DNA of 64,000 nt from an uncultured Candidatus Actinomarina sp. (lineage in GTDB: Bacteria; Actinomycetota; Acidimicrobiia; Actinomarinales; Actinomarinaceae), in the NCBI GenBank assembly GCA_902571385.1, contig CACGBK010000003.1, positions 123,452-187,451 of the forward strand. The letters are read 5' to 3'. Within the stretch, counting starts at the first letter, position 1, and each line of letters opens with the position of its first letter. The notes under the pieces are model-generated. The model worked only from the letters and a program-made list of their open reading frames with translations. It did no database searches and was not told the DNA's origin. Of this stretch, positions 1 through 8,065 are shown one piece after another. Position numbers and translations under genes: made by a program.

Positions 1-619
1 TATCTGTATCTACCCTATCGCCAATTACGTAGGCTATATTTTCAAAATTTCTAAGCAGGAAATTAGAATAAAATTTATCAGGCTTACCAAATGATTGAAT
101 CTCAATATTTAGTAATTTTTCTATCTCTTTTACAATTGCACCATTTCCTTCTTCAAACTCAAATTCATTAATTGGAAATGTTAAGTCTTTATTTAAAGCG
201 TAGATATTACTTCCATTTTGATAAGCACTCATAATATTATTAACTTCTGGCTGTGTATATTTCTCTTTTCTACCTATTAAGACCATTTGAGATTCATCAA
301 TATTTGTTGTTACATTAGCAATACTATCTACGAAGCTTGATAAATTATCAGATCCATGAACATAAATCATCATGTTTTTGTTTTCTAAATACTGTTTTAA
401 AATAACTAAAGGCGTGACTATTTGATCTAAATCAATATCTCTTAATAATAGTTTCTCTAACTTGTTACAAATTTCCATAGGAGCTTGCGAACTGTTATTG
501 GTTATAAATATTATTTTTAAATTATGTTTATCAAGATCAAGTAATGATTCAATTACGCCAGGGATAATTTCATTATTTAAATAAATAGTCCCATCAAGGT
601 CTGTAGCGATTGTTTTCAC
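1..619 (-). CDS. HAD-IIA (NagD-like) sugar/nucleotide phosphatase, 3' part cut by window edge
   Basis: The first 206 codons of a haloacid-dehalogenase phosphatase are present and the C-terminus lies outside the window. The GTG start at 619 is followed at once by the DxDGT nucleophile motif (Asp7 and Asp9). An ITNNSS motif (motif II) lies near residue 45, and GDRVDTD, the metal-binding motif of subclass IIA, sits at the window edge. Family members hydrolyse phosphate from sugar phosphates, nucleotides or glycolate phosphate, and the substrate cannot be told here. The start overlaps the end of the upstream acetyltransferase gene by 26 bases, so the two are probably translationally coupled at the end of the pafB operon. 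Confidence 0.85.
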   Translation of the reverse strand, partial: MKTIATDLDGTIYLNNEIIPGVIESLLDLDKHNLKIIFITNNSSQAPMEICNKLEKLLLRDIDLDQIVTPLVILKQYLENKNMMIYVHGSDNLSSFVDSIANVTTNIDESQMVLIGRKEKYTQPEVNNIMSAYQNGSNIYALNKDLTFPINEFEFEEGNGAIVKEIEKLLNIEIQSFGKPDKFYSNFLLRNFENIAYVIGDRVDTD

Positions 620-1058
620 GTTTTCTTTCCATAACTAAAAGTTTTGCAGTTATTAAATTGCTTTCATAGAAATTTTTCGCTTGTCTATCACTAGGTAATG
701 CATAAGTTCTAATCTCTGATTTGGACGATTTAGATTGATTATTTATAAATTCGAAGAGTTGGGTCCCTAGGCCAAGTTCTCTAAAATCATATTCAATGAA
801 TATTTCATATAAGTTCCAGTAAAACTCATCGATAACGATTCTTGCATATCCTACATCGTTAATATTGTCTGAAGCTTTATAAGTTAAAACATAATATTTT
901 GAATCATGATTTTTTACAATATTTTGATAGTAGCTAAAAAGTACAGGATCAGTCTTACTTATTTCGTTGTCAAATTTTTTTTGGAGGACTGATGGTGGTT
1001 TATCTTTCTCTAATATTTCAAAGGTTAAACCAAAATCTTCAAATTTTGATTCATGCAC
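594..1058 (-). CDS. GNAT-family N-acetyltransferase
   Basis: A protein of about 154 residues with the acetyl-CoA binding signature ELGLGTQL near residue 95, preceded by a beta-strand with Glu/Asp residues, as in the GNAT fold. It should transfer acetyl from acetyl-CoA to an unknown amine. I chose the GTG at 1058 because it overlaps the DUF4193 stop as GTGCATGA and has an AAGGTG ribosome-binding-like sequence about 10 bases upstream. An in-frame TTG at 1091 would extend it into the zinc-finger end of DUF4193. The substrate is unknown. Confidence 0.7.
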   Translation of the reverse strand: MHESKFEDFGLTFEILEKDKPPSVLQKKFDNEISKTDPVLFSYYQNIVKNHDSKYYVLTYKASDNINDVGYARIVIDEFYWNLYEIFIEYDFRELGLGTQLFEFINNQSKSSKSEIRTYALPSDRQAKNFYESNLITAKLLVMERKRENNRYRP

Positions 1059-1407
1059 AGTCCGAACACACCTTAGCTCTAGGTTTTTCAAGCTGAGTTC
1101 TTTTCAAAACCAAAAAACATATAGAACATGTAAATTCATCAGCTTGTATATCTTCTGCTGTTTCATCTAATTTCAAATCGGAACTTTTTACATTCCTTTT
1201 TTCTGCAGCATCAACTGACATAAATGAGCCTTCAGCTTCATCATTATCATCTACTGATTTTTTTTCGGTCTCAACACGGGCTTCAAGTGATTCTGTCTCA
1301 ACTTCTTCTTTTTCTTCCTCTTCTGGAGGAGATTCGTTTTCTTCAGAATCTTCTTCGAGGTCTTCCATGGTAGGCTCTTCTATCTCTTCAATATCTTTAT
1401 CTGCCAT
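1051..1407 (-). CDS. DUF4193 family protein (actinobacterial zinc-ribbon protein)
   Basis: 118 residues. The N-terminal two thirds is extremely acidic (long Glu/Asp runs) and presumably disordered. The last 30 residues carry a CxxC...CxxC zinc ribbon (CSIC and CSDC) preceded by the sequence ADEFTC. That combination is the hallmark of DUF4193, a family known essentially only from Actinobacteria. Its function is unknown. It lies 30 bases downstream of the lipid kinase gene, and its stop overlaps the start of the acetyltransferase. The acidic N-terminus is longer than I recall for the family. As a lineage marker it supports the actinobacterial placement. Confidence 0.8.
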   Translation of the reverse strand: MADKDIEEIEEPTMEDLEEDSEENESPPEEEEKEEVETESLEARVETEKKSVDDNDEAEGSFMSVDAAEKRNVKSSDLKLDETAEDIQADEFTCSICFLVLKRTQLEKPRAKVCSDCA

Positions 1408-1437
1408 GTTTCTCCTTAAATTTCTGTAAGAATAATA

Positions 1438-2310
1438 CTAAATTTTTAATAATATAGCTTCTTTTTTAACATTTATCTCAGCTGGTCCCTGGTCGAAGTA
1501 ATCTCCGTCAACTTCAATTGTATTTGGGGTTAATAATGTGAGTTTATTTGATTTTTTTAAAATTACGTCTGGTTCTGTTAGGTGAAGACCTTTTTTAGCA
1601 AGAAAAAATAATTTCATAGCTTTTAGCTTGGTTACTTTAAATATTTGAATATTTAATAATCCATCTTGAAGGCTTGATTTTGGTGAAATATTCCAACCAC
1701 CGCCAAAAAATTGACCGTTACAGATTGATATATTAAAAGCCAAATTATTGAAGTTGAATCTATCATTTTCAATTTGAAATAACATACTTTTTGCAGGTAG
1801 GAGTTTTAACCAAAAACTAATAGGATATCTAAATCGTTTAAACATTCTCGGAAGACTTTCACTTGTATGTACTGTATCTGCCAGAAAACCATAATTTAAG
1901 ACATTTACAAAATATCTACTGTTATTAGAAGAGCTTATGTGTGCAACATCAATTTTATAATTCTGATCATTTTTAAGCCTTTTTATGCCCTCATTGATAT
2001 TTTTTGGAAAAGCAAATGTTCTCATGAAATCAGATCCACTACCAGAAGGAAGACAAGCAACCTCAGGATTACTAACATTATTCTTTAGTAAGTTATCGAT
2101 TAAATTACTAAGGGTGCCATCGCCTCCTATTGCACAGAAGATGACACTATCGTTTTTGTGATTTAAAATTATTTCTTCAACTTTAGATGCTTTAGATGTT
2201 TGATACACAACTGCATTTAAATTATGGCTAGAAAATAGTTTTTCAATTTCACCTTGGGATAACTTCTTACCTCTTGAATTTTTATTGTGAATTACAACGT
2301 ATTTTTTCAT
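1438..2310 (-). CDS. Diacylglycerol/lipid kinase, DagK-YegS-LCB5 family
   Basis: 290 residues with the nucleotide-binding motif GGDGT at residues 62-66 and a PSGSGSDFMR motif at 88-97, corresponding to the P-x-GTxNDfAR motif of diacylglycerol and sphingosine-type lipid kinases. The C-terminal half has the beta-rich lipid-binding fold including GDYFDQGP-like residues. It should phosphorylate a membrane lipid such as diacylglycerol with ATP, feeding phospholipid recycling. Its ATG overlaps the helicase stop by four bases (ATGA), so it sits inside the pafB-to-HAD operon. Family assignment is firm, exact lipid unknown. Confidence 0.8.
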   Translation of the reverse strand: MKKYVVIHNKNSRGKKLSQGEIEKLFSSHNLNAVVYQTSKASKVEEIILNHKNDSVIFCAIGGDGTLSNLIDNLLKNNVSNPEVACLPSGSGSDFMRTFAFPKNINEGIKRLKNDQNYKIDVAHISSSNNSRYFVNVLNYGFLADTVHTSESLPRMFKRFRYPISFWLKLLPAKSMLFQIENDRFNFNNLAFNISICNGQFFGGGWNISPKSSLQDGLLNIQIFKVTKLKAMKLFFLAKKGLHLTEPDVILKKSNKLTLLTPNTIEVDGDYFDQGPAEINVKKEAILLKI

Positions 2311-4172
2311 ATCATAGTTTTCTGAATAATATTATGTTTTAATTTTTTTGCAATTATATCAAAGCTTTCAATCTCATAAATTGAATAAACTTTTTGTGAT
2401 ATTTCAGATGCTTCTCGGCAAGCTTTAATAAAATCTCCCAGTGTTACATTAAATTTACTTAATGTGTATTCGATATTGTCAGAATTATAAAATTCTAAAA
2501 AAATACTAAACCAAGTAATGTCTAAATTGATTTTATTTTTAACCCCACTAAATGCTTCAAGTTTATTTACTTTTTCTTGTGTGATTAGAAATTTAGTTAG
2601 CAAATCATTATATTTGTCATGAACTGATATTTCATATTTTGATGTTGATATACCAGAAGCAAGAAACATAAGACAAAATTCAATATCATTATTTTCATTC
2701 AACAATTCAATTCCTAATATCAAATTATCCCTATGAGTTTCAGTTAATAATTTATTCTTATTTAAATCAGTAAAATAATTCATTTCATTTAAAACTTTTA
2801 ATTTTGCTTTATAGTTAGTTTCAAGAGCTTTGTCGTTTAATTTATTTTGATATGAATAAAAACTTTTTTTAATCATTTCTATACCTTTTTTTTCACCATA
2901 TTTATTATTCAAATTAAGTACCGATCCATATGAATTTGAATAAGAGGATTTTAGATTATTTGGTTTTAGATCAAATAAGTCGTTGTACCAACTGTTCTCA
3001 ATTCTTTTATCATAATTTATATACGCATATCCCTTAGAATCAATTCCTCTTCTACCGGCTCTACCTGTAAGTTGTAAGAATTCAGATTTTGAAATTAATC
3101 TAGTTTTTAATCCGTCATATTTAAATGATGAATCAATAATAATAGATTTCGCCGGCATATTAATTCCCAGGGAAAGTGTCTCTGTTGCAAAAAGAATATC
3201 TATGTGTCTATTTATAAATAAAAACTCAACAAATTCTTTAACAATTGGAGCCAAACCAGCATGATGGTAAGCAACCCCTCGTGACCACATCCAATAAAGT
3301 TCGTCTAAATTCAAAAGTTGATATTCTTCATTAGTAATGTCGTCAAAAATATCTTCAAACAAATGTCTTAATTGAACATTCTTTTTAATTTTAAAATTTA
3401 AATTTGCGGCATATCTTGCTTTATTTTCAACTTTTTCACGTGAAAAATAAAATAAAATACACGGCGTTGCTTTTTTATTTATAATATATGAAATTTGATC
3501 AGACAAAGATGGCTTCCTAAATCGTTTAAATTTTTTATCTAGTTTAAAAATAGGTCTATTTCTTTTATCCTCTGTACTTTTAATAGCTAATATTTGTTCA
3601 TCATCTTTAGACGCTGTGATCAAAGATATTTCTAAAGGAACTGGGCGAATCTTAGATTGAATTAAATCTGTTGGACCTCTTTGAGATACAATCCAGTTTA
3701 AAAATTCGTTTTCATTTCCAATAGTTGCAGATAGGCATAATAATTTTATATCTTTTGGTAAGTGAATAATAATTTCTTCCCAAGTAGATCCACGTTCCTT
3801 GTCCGCTAGGTAATGAACTTCATCAAGTACAACTAAACCAATATCATTTATTCTCTCGTCGTTAGTAAAGATCATATTTCTTAAAATTTCTGTTGTTGCT
3901 ATTATGAGACCTGCATCTGGATTCTCATTTCGATCACCTGTTAACAGACCTGTGTCAAATCCTGAATTTAAGAAGTCATGGTACTTTTGGTTTGATAAAG
4001 CTTTTATTGGTGTTGTGTAAATTACTCTATTTCCCTTGTCTAAATACTCTTCAATTCCTCGTTCAGCAATTATTGTTTTACCAGCACCAGTAGGTGCAGT
4101 AACAAGTACATTTAAGTTTTCATACAAAGATTCGATTGCATCTATTTGAAAAGAATCTAATTCAAAATTCAC
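2307..4172 (-). CDS. helY: HelY-like SKI2-family DEAD/DEAH-box helicase, short form
   Basis: 621 residues. Visible helicase motifs: Walker A APTGAGKT (26-33), TTPIKALSNQK (motif Ia), DEVH box (117-120), SAT (148-150) and QLTGRAGRRG (motif VI). The arrangement matches Ski2/Mtr4-type RNA helicases, called HelY in Actinobacteria, where the gene also follows tatC. Known relatives exceed 850 residues. This one keeps the two RecA domains and a shortened C-terminal region, so the arch-like and helical domains are largely reduced. Its ATG overlaps tatC's end by four bases. It probably acts in RNA unwinding, but the substrate is not known. Confidence 0.8.
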   Translation of the reverse strand: MNFELDSFQIDAIESLYENLNVLVTAPTGAGKTIIAERGIEEYLDKGNRVIYTTPIKALSNQKYHDFLNSGFDTGLLTGDRNENPDAGLIIATTEILRNMIFTNDERINDIGLVVLDEVHYLADKERGSTWEEIIIHLPKDIKLLCLSATIGNENEFLNWIVSQRGPTDLIQSKIRPVPLEISLITASKDDEQILAIKSTEDKRNRPIFKLDKKFKRFRKPSLSDQISYIINKKATPCILFYFSREKVENKARYAANLNFKIKKNVQLRHLFEDIFDDITNEEYQLLNLDELYWMWSRGVAYHHAGLAPIVKEFVEFLFINRHIDILFATETLSLGINMPAKSIIIDSSFKYDGLKTRLISKSEFLQLTGRAGRRGIDSKGYAYINYDKRIENSWYNDLFDLKPNNLKSSYSNSYGSVLNLNNKYGEKKGIEMIKKSFYSYQNKLNDKALETNYKAKLKVLNEMNYFTDLNKNKLLTETHRDNLILGIELLNENNDIEFCLMFLASGISTSKYEISVHDKYNDLLTKFLITQEKVNKLEAFSGVKNKINLDITWFSIFLEFYNSDNIEYTLSKFNVTLGDFIKACREASEISQKVYSIYEIESFDIIAKKLKHNIIQKTMI

Positions 4173-4867
4173 TTTGATATTTTTTTATGAATAAATATAA
4201 CAATTTCAATTAGTAAATATAAAGGTATGGTGAATGCAAATAATGTAACGGGATCACCTGTTGGAGTAACTATAGCTGATAATATTAAAATGAATATAAA
4301 CAGCTCAGGTCTGTTATTTGTTAAAAAATGAATTTTTAATAAATTTTTATTTAAGAGAAATAATGTAATTAATGGAAGCTGAAATGTAATAGCAAACAAA
4401 AAAGTAAGACGGATAATGAATTGATAGTAATTTTGAGACCTAAGAATGACTTCATTTTCATTAAATGAAAGTAAAAATTCAATCCCGTATGAGCTCAGAT
4501 TTAAGGCTGCATAAACACCAAGATAATAAAAAATTGTAAAAAACAAATTGTAAAGAACAAAAGAAAGCCAAGATAAATCGATTACTGCCGGTTTAAAAAA
4601 GAAACTTAAATTAAAAATTGTTAATGGAAGTAATAAAATCAGTGACATTAAAAAAACATTAGTTATCTTAACTTGAAAGCCTTCATAAATTGTAAGAGCA
4701 AATATATTTGATTTATCATATCCTGCATTTATAAGTGGCTCATTCAAAACTTCTATAAAAAATGGATATTTTGCATAAATAAAAATTGAAAGTACAACAA
4801 TTAATGAAAAAGAAAAAAAGATTCTTAAGTTTAGTTCTTTTAAATGTTCAAAAAAGGGTTTTTTCAT
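4169..4867 (-). CDS. tatC: Sec-independent protein translocase TatC
   Basis: 232 residues, six hydrophobic segments, with the N-terminal cytoplasmic HLKEL motif and the TPTGDP motif near the end that matches the SPTpDP loop of TatC. TatC recognises twin-arginine signal peptides and nucleates the Tat pore in the cytoplasmic membrane. It starts with an ATGA overlap with the tiny tatA gene just upstream, and its stop overlaps helY. This order (tatA-tatC-helY after pafBC) is the standard actinobacterial one. The family is certain. Confidence 0.92.
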   Translation of the reverse strand: MKKPFFEHLKELNLRIFFSFSLIVVLSIFIYAKYPFFIEVLNEPLINAGYDKSNIFALTIYEGFQVKITNVFLMSLILLLPLTIFNLSFFFKPAVIDLSWLSFVLYNLFFTIFYYLGVYAALNLSSYGIEFLLSFNENEVILRSQNYYQFIIRLTFLFAITFQLPLITLFLLNKNLLKIHFLTNNRPELFIFILILSAIVTPTGDPVTLFAFTIPLYLLIEIVIFIHKKISK

Positions 4868-5040
4868 TCCTCTTCTTCACCGATCCATTTCCAAGTCTCA
4901 TTCAAACTAGAATCTCCAATTATTTTTCTCGAAGGTCCTTTGTTAAAATCAGAAAAAGCATCATAGTATTTCTTCAATTTTTTTTTATCTAAAATACCCA
5001 GTGAAATAAACAGTATGAGTACTAATTCAGTTAGGCTCAT
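4864..5040 (-). CDS. tatA: Very small TatA-like Tat translocase subunit
   Basis: A 58-residue reading frame between pafC and tatC, joined to both by four-base ATGA overlaps. It begins MSLTELVLILFISLGILD, a short N-terminal membrane helix with the Glu at position 5 in the place of the TatA TM glutamate. A lysine-rich amphipathic stretch (KKKLKKYYDAF) and an acidic tail with EEEE follow. That is TatA layout at about the minimum possible length. The usual FGPKKLPE hinge is replaced by ILDKKKLKK. Position, overlaps and topology make TatA the best reading, although the sequence is divergent. Confidence 0.7.
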   Translation of the reverse strand: MSLTELVLILFISLGILDKKKLKKYYDAFSDFNKGPSRKIIGDSSLNETWKWIGEEEE

Positions 5041-5891
5041 TTACTCACCATGATTCTTAATTTATTGATTTTTTCATCAAATTCATTTTTAAGGTTTTCA
5101 GGTGAAAGAATCTCAACATCTTTAAAATTTTCTAGAAAATATTCCATTGCTACGTAATAATCTCTGAATATATAAATATAAATTTCATTGCTCATCTTGA
5201 TTTTATCTTTATTTAATTTACTTATAGATTTTTCAGAATAAATGTTAAATTTAACTTCGATATTTTTTGTTTTATCTTCCTTTGTTGACTTATTTAAATC
5301 TAAATCTCCTACAGACAGAATCCTATTAACTAAAAAAGTTTTAATTTTATTATCAACTAAATCAATCGCTTCTAGAACATTTCCATCAGCATTGTTAGAT
5401 ATTGATAAGGGTTTAATTGAATAAATTCCAGCATTTTTTCTTCCTAATTTTATATATTCAATATTTACTTCATTTTCTAAAAAAATTGATAAATAATTAT
5501 CCTGATTTATATCTGATTTTTCATCAAAGAAGATACCTAAAGTATCAGTGAGAAATGACAAGTCATTTTTATTTATGTTCTTAATATAAATTTTATCTTG
5601 GTTAATCAAAATATTATATATTTTAAAAAGTTCAAAATCAGTAATAGTCTCTAAATCTTTTAATTCGATCGAATAATCAAAAGTTATATTATTTTTTGAT
5701 AAATCTAAATCAAAATTAATAAAACTTTCACCATTAACAGAATAAACTTCGGACATAATATTAAGCATGTATAAAAGAGTATCGAGATCTACAGTGAGCT
5801 TATCAGCAAGGTCTTGTATGTTCCAATTGTCCTGATCCTTGATAATATTGATCAAAAATGTAAAATCTTGAAGTTTAAGTTTTTTATTCAT
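5037..5891 (-). CDS. pafC: WYL-domain transcriptional regulator PafC-like
   Basis: 284 residues with an N-terminal helix-turn-helix-like region and a divergent WYL-type central domain. It is directly downstream of a second WYL gene, with its start overlapping that gene by 8 bases, and upstream of tatA. In Mycobacterium the PafB-PafC pair forms a heterodimer that activates a LexA-independent DNA-damage response. This member is strongly diverged and Lys/Asn/Ile-rich, so assignment rests on pairing and position more than on motifs. A role in damage response would fit the complete uvrABC-polA set in the window, which is an inference. Confidence 0.7.
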   Translation of the reverse strand: MNKKLKLQDFTFLINIIKDQDNWNIQDLADKLTVDLDTLLYMLNIMSEVYSVNGESFINFDLDLSKNNITFDYSIELKDLETITDFELFKIYNILINQDKIYIKNINKNDLSFLTDTLGIFFDEKSDINQDNYLSIFLENEVNIEYIKLGRKNAGIYSIKPLSISNNADGNVLEAIDLVDNKIKTFLVNRILSVGDLDLNKSTKEDKTKNIEVKFNIYSEKSISKLNKDKIKMSNEIYIYIFRDYYVAMEYFLENFKDVEILSPENLKNEFDEKINKLRIMVSK

Positions 5892-6711
5892 TAATTAATT
5901 CCAATAACATATTTTTTTCAGATTCTGACATTTGAATTATTTCACTTTCAGTCAAAAGTAAGAATTGTGTCAGTCCTTGAAGATCGTATGTTTCTAACTC
6001 GATCCTTAATTTGTCTTGAAATATATTTTTATTTTTAACCTTATGATTAAATTTATTTTTAAAGATGTAATAACTGTCTTCTGACAATTCGATAGTTAAT
6101 AACACAGGATTCATGCTTTCTTCCCATGAAAAATTAATCTTGACATTATCAATATTATGTAAATTAGGTAAGGAACCAATTTTTAAATCATCTATATTGC
6201 TTAATTTAAATGTTTTAAATATAGAATGTTCATTTACTCCTACATACCACTGGCCATCATATTGTTTAAGACCAAGCGGATATACTTTTCTAACAGATCC
6301 TTTGTATTTATAAGATATACGTCTTTTTTCATTAATCGCTTGTACAATTTTTGATATATTTATGCTTTGCTCATCGAATTGATAATTTAAATTTAAATAT
6401 TTTTTTATTATTTGATAAATACTAATAAATCTATTTGTATCAATATTCTTAGTTTTTTTAATTTCTTCGATAATTCTTGTTCCTGATATTGAATAACCAT
6501 CTGAAAGTTTCCATTTGTCATTTTCGAATTCAATTAAATATCCCATTTCTTTTAACAATGATTTGTCTCTTTCAAAAGAGCGTTTGAAAGCAGAATCTCC
6601 TAATTCACGATAATCTAATATATTATCTTTAATAAAATCAGTGGTTATATTTTCATTATTTGAAGAGAACAAAGTTAATAAATTAAGTCCTCTTTTAAAT
6701 ACATTTTTCAT
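5884..6711 (-). CDS. pafB: WYL-domain transcriptional regulator PafB-like
   Basis: 275 residues: an N-terminal winged-helix region (about 1-80), then a WYL domain with INEKRRISYKYKG, a YPLGL motif and QWYVG (about 120-165). WYL domains sense nucleic-acid ligands, and PafBC controls the mycobacterial DNA-damage regulon. It is the first gene of a long overlapping operon running to the window's start. The proteasome accessory gene pafA, which normally precedes pafB, is absent. An 88-base AT-rich gap separates it from the divergent ferredoxin gene. Confidence 0.78.
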   Translation of the reverse strand: MKNVFKRGLNLLTLFSSNNENITTDFIKDNILDYRELGDSAFKRSFERDKSLLKEMGYLIEFENDKWKLSDGYSISGTRIIEEIKKTKNIDTNRFISIYQIIKKYLNLNYQFDEQSINISKIVQAINEKRRISYKYKGSVRKVYPLGLKQYDGQWYVGVNEHSIFKTFKLSNIDDLKIGSLPNLHNIDNVKINFSWEESMNPVLLTIELSEDSYYIFKNKFNHKVKNKNIFQDKLRIELETYDLQGLTQFLLLTESEIIQMSESEKNMLLELINE

Positions 6712-6786
6712 TAATACCTAATTTTATTGTATTTAAATTTAATAATTATTTTTTATCTGTTGTATTTGTATAAAGCAAAACTAATG

Positions 6787-6792
6787 TATTAT
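6787..6792 (+). promoter_or_regulatory. Possible -10 box of ferredoxin gene (near-leaderless transcript)
   Basis: TATTAT lies 7 bases before the ferredoxin ATG, which would place the transcript start at or within a base of the start codon. No Shine-Dalgarno sequence is visible. Leaderless mRNAs are common in Actinobacteria. No convincing -35 is seen at 16-18 bases, so this is tentative. Confidence 0.35.
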
Positions 6793-6799
6793 TAGATAT

Positions 6800-7048
6800 A
6801 TGAAAGTCTGGATAGATCAAGATTTGTGCACAGGTGACGGCCTTTGCGAAGAAATTTGCCCTGATGTTTTTGTTGGCAAAGATGATGGGCTTTTTTATGT
6901 AAAAGAAGGCGACAAAATATTTTCTGAAGAAGATGGAAATGTTGGTGGCGCACAAGGTCTAGCAGTAGTTCCAAAGGGTCAAGAAGAGGCAGTAATTGAA
7001 TCAGCTGAGGAATGTCCAGGCGAATGCATAATGATCGAACCTAGCTAA
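6800..7048 (+). CDS. Single-cluster ferredoxin with Asp in place of second cysteine
   Basis: 82 residues. The motif C10-x2-D13-x2-C16-x3-C20-P and the distal C72-P match one-cluster ferredoxins. In Pyrococcus furiosus ferredoxin the same spacing has Asp as the fourth ligand, giving a [4Fe-4S] cluster that readily becomes [3Fe-4S]. The remaining pair (C20, C76) could form a disulfide. It is a small soluble electron carrier and its partner is unknown. It is more GC-rich and acidic than its neighbours. It lies between trmI and pafB, where the Pup-proteasome genes of other Actinobacteria reside, and overlaps trmI tail to tail by 8 bases. Confidence 0.88.
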   Translation: MKVWIDQDLCTGDGLCEEICPDVFVGKDDGLFYVKEGDKIFSEEDGNVGGAQGLAVVPKGQEEAVIESAEECPGECIMIEPS

Positions 7049-7820
7049 ATAAAAATCTTCCACTAACAACAAATCCTGTATGACCAACCATCTCATTTTT
7101 TGGCCTCACTATTCTATTGTCTACTATCCATTCTCGATTTAAAGTTTCGGTTACATTGATATTGATAAAATTATTTTTTGAAAGTTCATTAACAATTTTT
7201 TGAACTTGTGTAATTGATGGTAAATAAGAAACCCATTGTAAATTTTGCTTCACTGAGTTGTTATCGAAAAATTCCCAAGGCTCAGGAATATCAGTAATAA
7301 CAGTATCGACTTTGTTACTCACGTGATCAAATATAAAATCTGAAAGTCGTAAATTTAAATATTCTATTTCTAAAAATTTGGTTTCAGCATGATTTGATGA
7401 AATATATCTTTCAATGGTTTTTTTGGCTCTTCTTTGGTTTTTATTACTTTCATCTAAAGTTATAAGATTACTGTCATTGTCTAAAATTAAACTTAAATAG
7501 AGAGTTAAGGCTCCAGAACCAGTTCCAATTTCTAAAATATTTGAAAATTTACTAATATTTCCAGATATTATTATTGCTCCAATATCTTTTGGATAAATTA
7601 TTTGAGGACCTCTTTTCATTAATAAAATGAATTCATCAAATGAAGGAATATAAACTTCATATTCTTGGTCTTTGGAAGTTGTAACTTTAGTAGGTAATGT
7701 TTTTATATCATTATGTTTAATAATTCCGTTTTGTGTAACAAAAGTTTGATCTTCTTGTATTACGGATAAGTGTTTTGTGTTGTTTGATTTAAACACAACA
7801 ACAGTATTGTCAAATTTCAC
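7041..7820 (-). CDS. trmI: tRNA (adenine-58-N1)-methyltransferase TrmI
   Basis: 259 residues. The family signature KRGPQIIYPKDIG is at 69-81 and the S-adenosylmethionine site EIGTGSGAL at 97-105. An N-terminal beta-rich region precedes the Rossmann methyltransferase core, and a conserved DIPEPW-type catalytic motif lies near residue 178. It forms m1A58 in the T-loop of tRNAs. In Actinobacteria trmI flanks the proteasome locus, consistent with its place two genes from pafB. The gene is read towards ferredoxin and shares its last 8 bases with it. Confidence 0.88.
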   Translation of the reverse strand: MKFDNTVVVFKSNNTKHLSVIQEDQTFVTQNGIIKHNDIKTLPTKVTTSKDQEYEVYIPSFDEFILLMKRGPQIIYPKDIGAIIISGNISKFSNILEIGTGSGALTLYLSLILDNDSNLITLDESNKNQRRAKKTIERYISSNHAETKFLEIEYLNLRLSDFIFDHVSNKVDTVITDIPEPWEFFDNNSVKQNLQWVSYLPSITQVQKIVNELSKNNFININVTETLNREWIVDNRIVRPKNEMVGHTGFVVSGRFLFS

Positions 7821-7826
7821 TATTTC

Positions 7827-7916
7827 TTATAGTAACAATAAAAAATATGCAATTGTTGATAAAACTACACCAGCAGAAATAGCCACAGCAACAAATTTTT
7901 GTAATGATTTATTCAT
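7827..7916 (-). CDS. Very small hydrophobic peptide (29 aa)
   Basis: A 29-codon frame: four polar N-terminal residues, a Lys, then an uninterrupted hydrophobic helix ending LLLL and TAA. Its ATG overlaps the stop of the preceding 50-codon frame as ATGA, the coupling used throughout this window. It ends 6 bases before the trmI start. The size and single membrane helix suggest a small membrane protein, and I recognise no family. Overlap style and hydrophobic pattern are the only evidence, so it could be chance. Confidence 0.4.
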   Translation of the reverse strand: MNKSLQKFVAVAISAGVVLSTIAYFLLLL

Positions 7917-8065
7917 TTTTTTAAACGTATATTTCTTTTAAATTTTTTGATTTTTTCATAAAGTCTTCCAATGAATATGCCATAGATCAGGAAACTTAAA
8001 ATTTTTGAATTTTCACTATTAATATTATTATTTAAATTAGAAAAATTATCTTTAAATTCAGTCAC
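7913..8065 (-). CDS. Small basic membrane-anchored peptide (50 aa)
   Basis: A 50-codon frame starting with GTG that overlaps the stop of the preceding holin-like gene as GTGA. The N-terminal 20 residues are polar and Asn/Ser-rich, followed by a short hydrophobic stretch (ILSFLIYGIFIG) and a strongly basic tail rich in Lys and Arg. It belongs to the operon of the AI-2E transporter. Layout suggests a single-pass peptide with the positive tail in the cytoplasm. No family is recognised. Confidence 0.5.
   Translation of the reverse strand: MTEFKDNFSNLNNNINSENSKILSFLIYGIFIGRLYEKIKKFKRNIRLKK

Noticed and set aside
6746..6955. Open frame opposite the ferredoxin
   Set aside because: The ferredoxin frame on the other strand has the cysteine motif; this is its complement.
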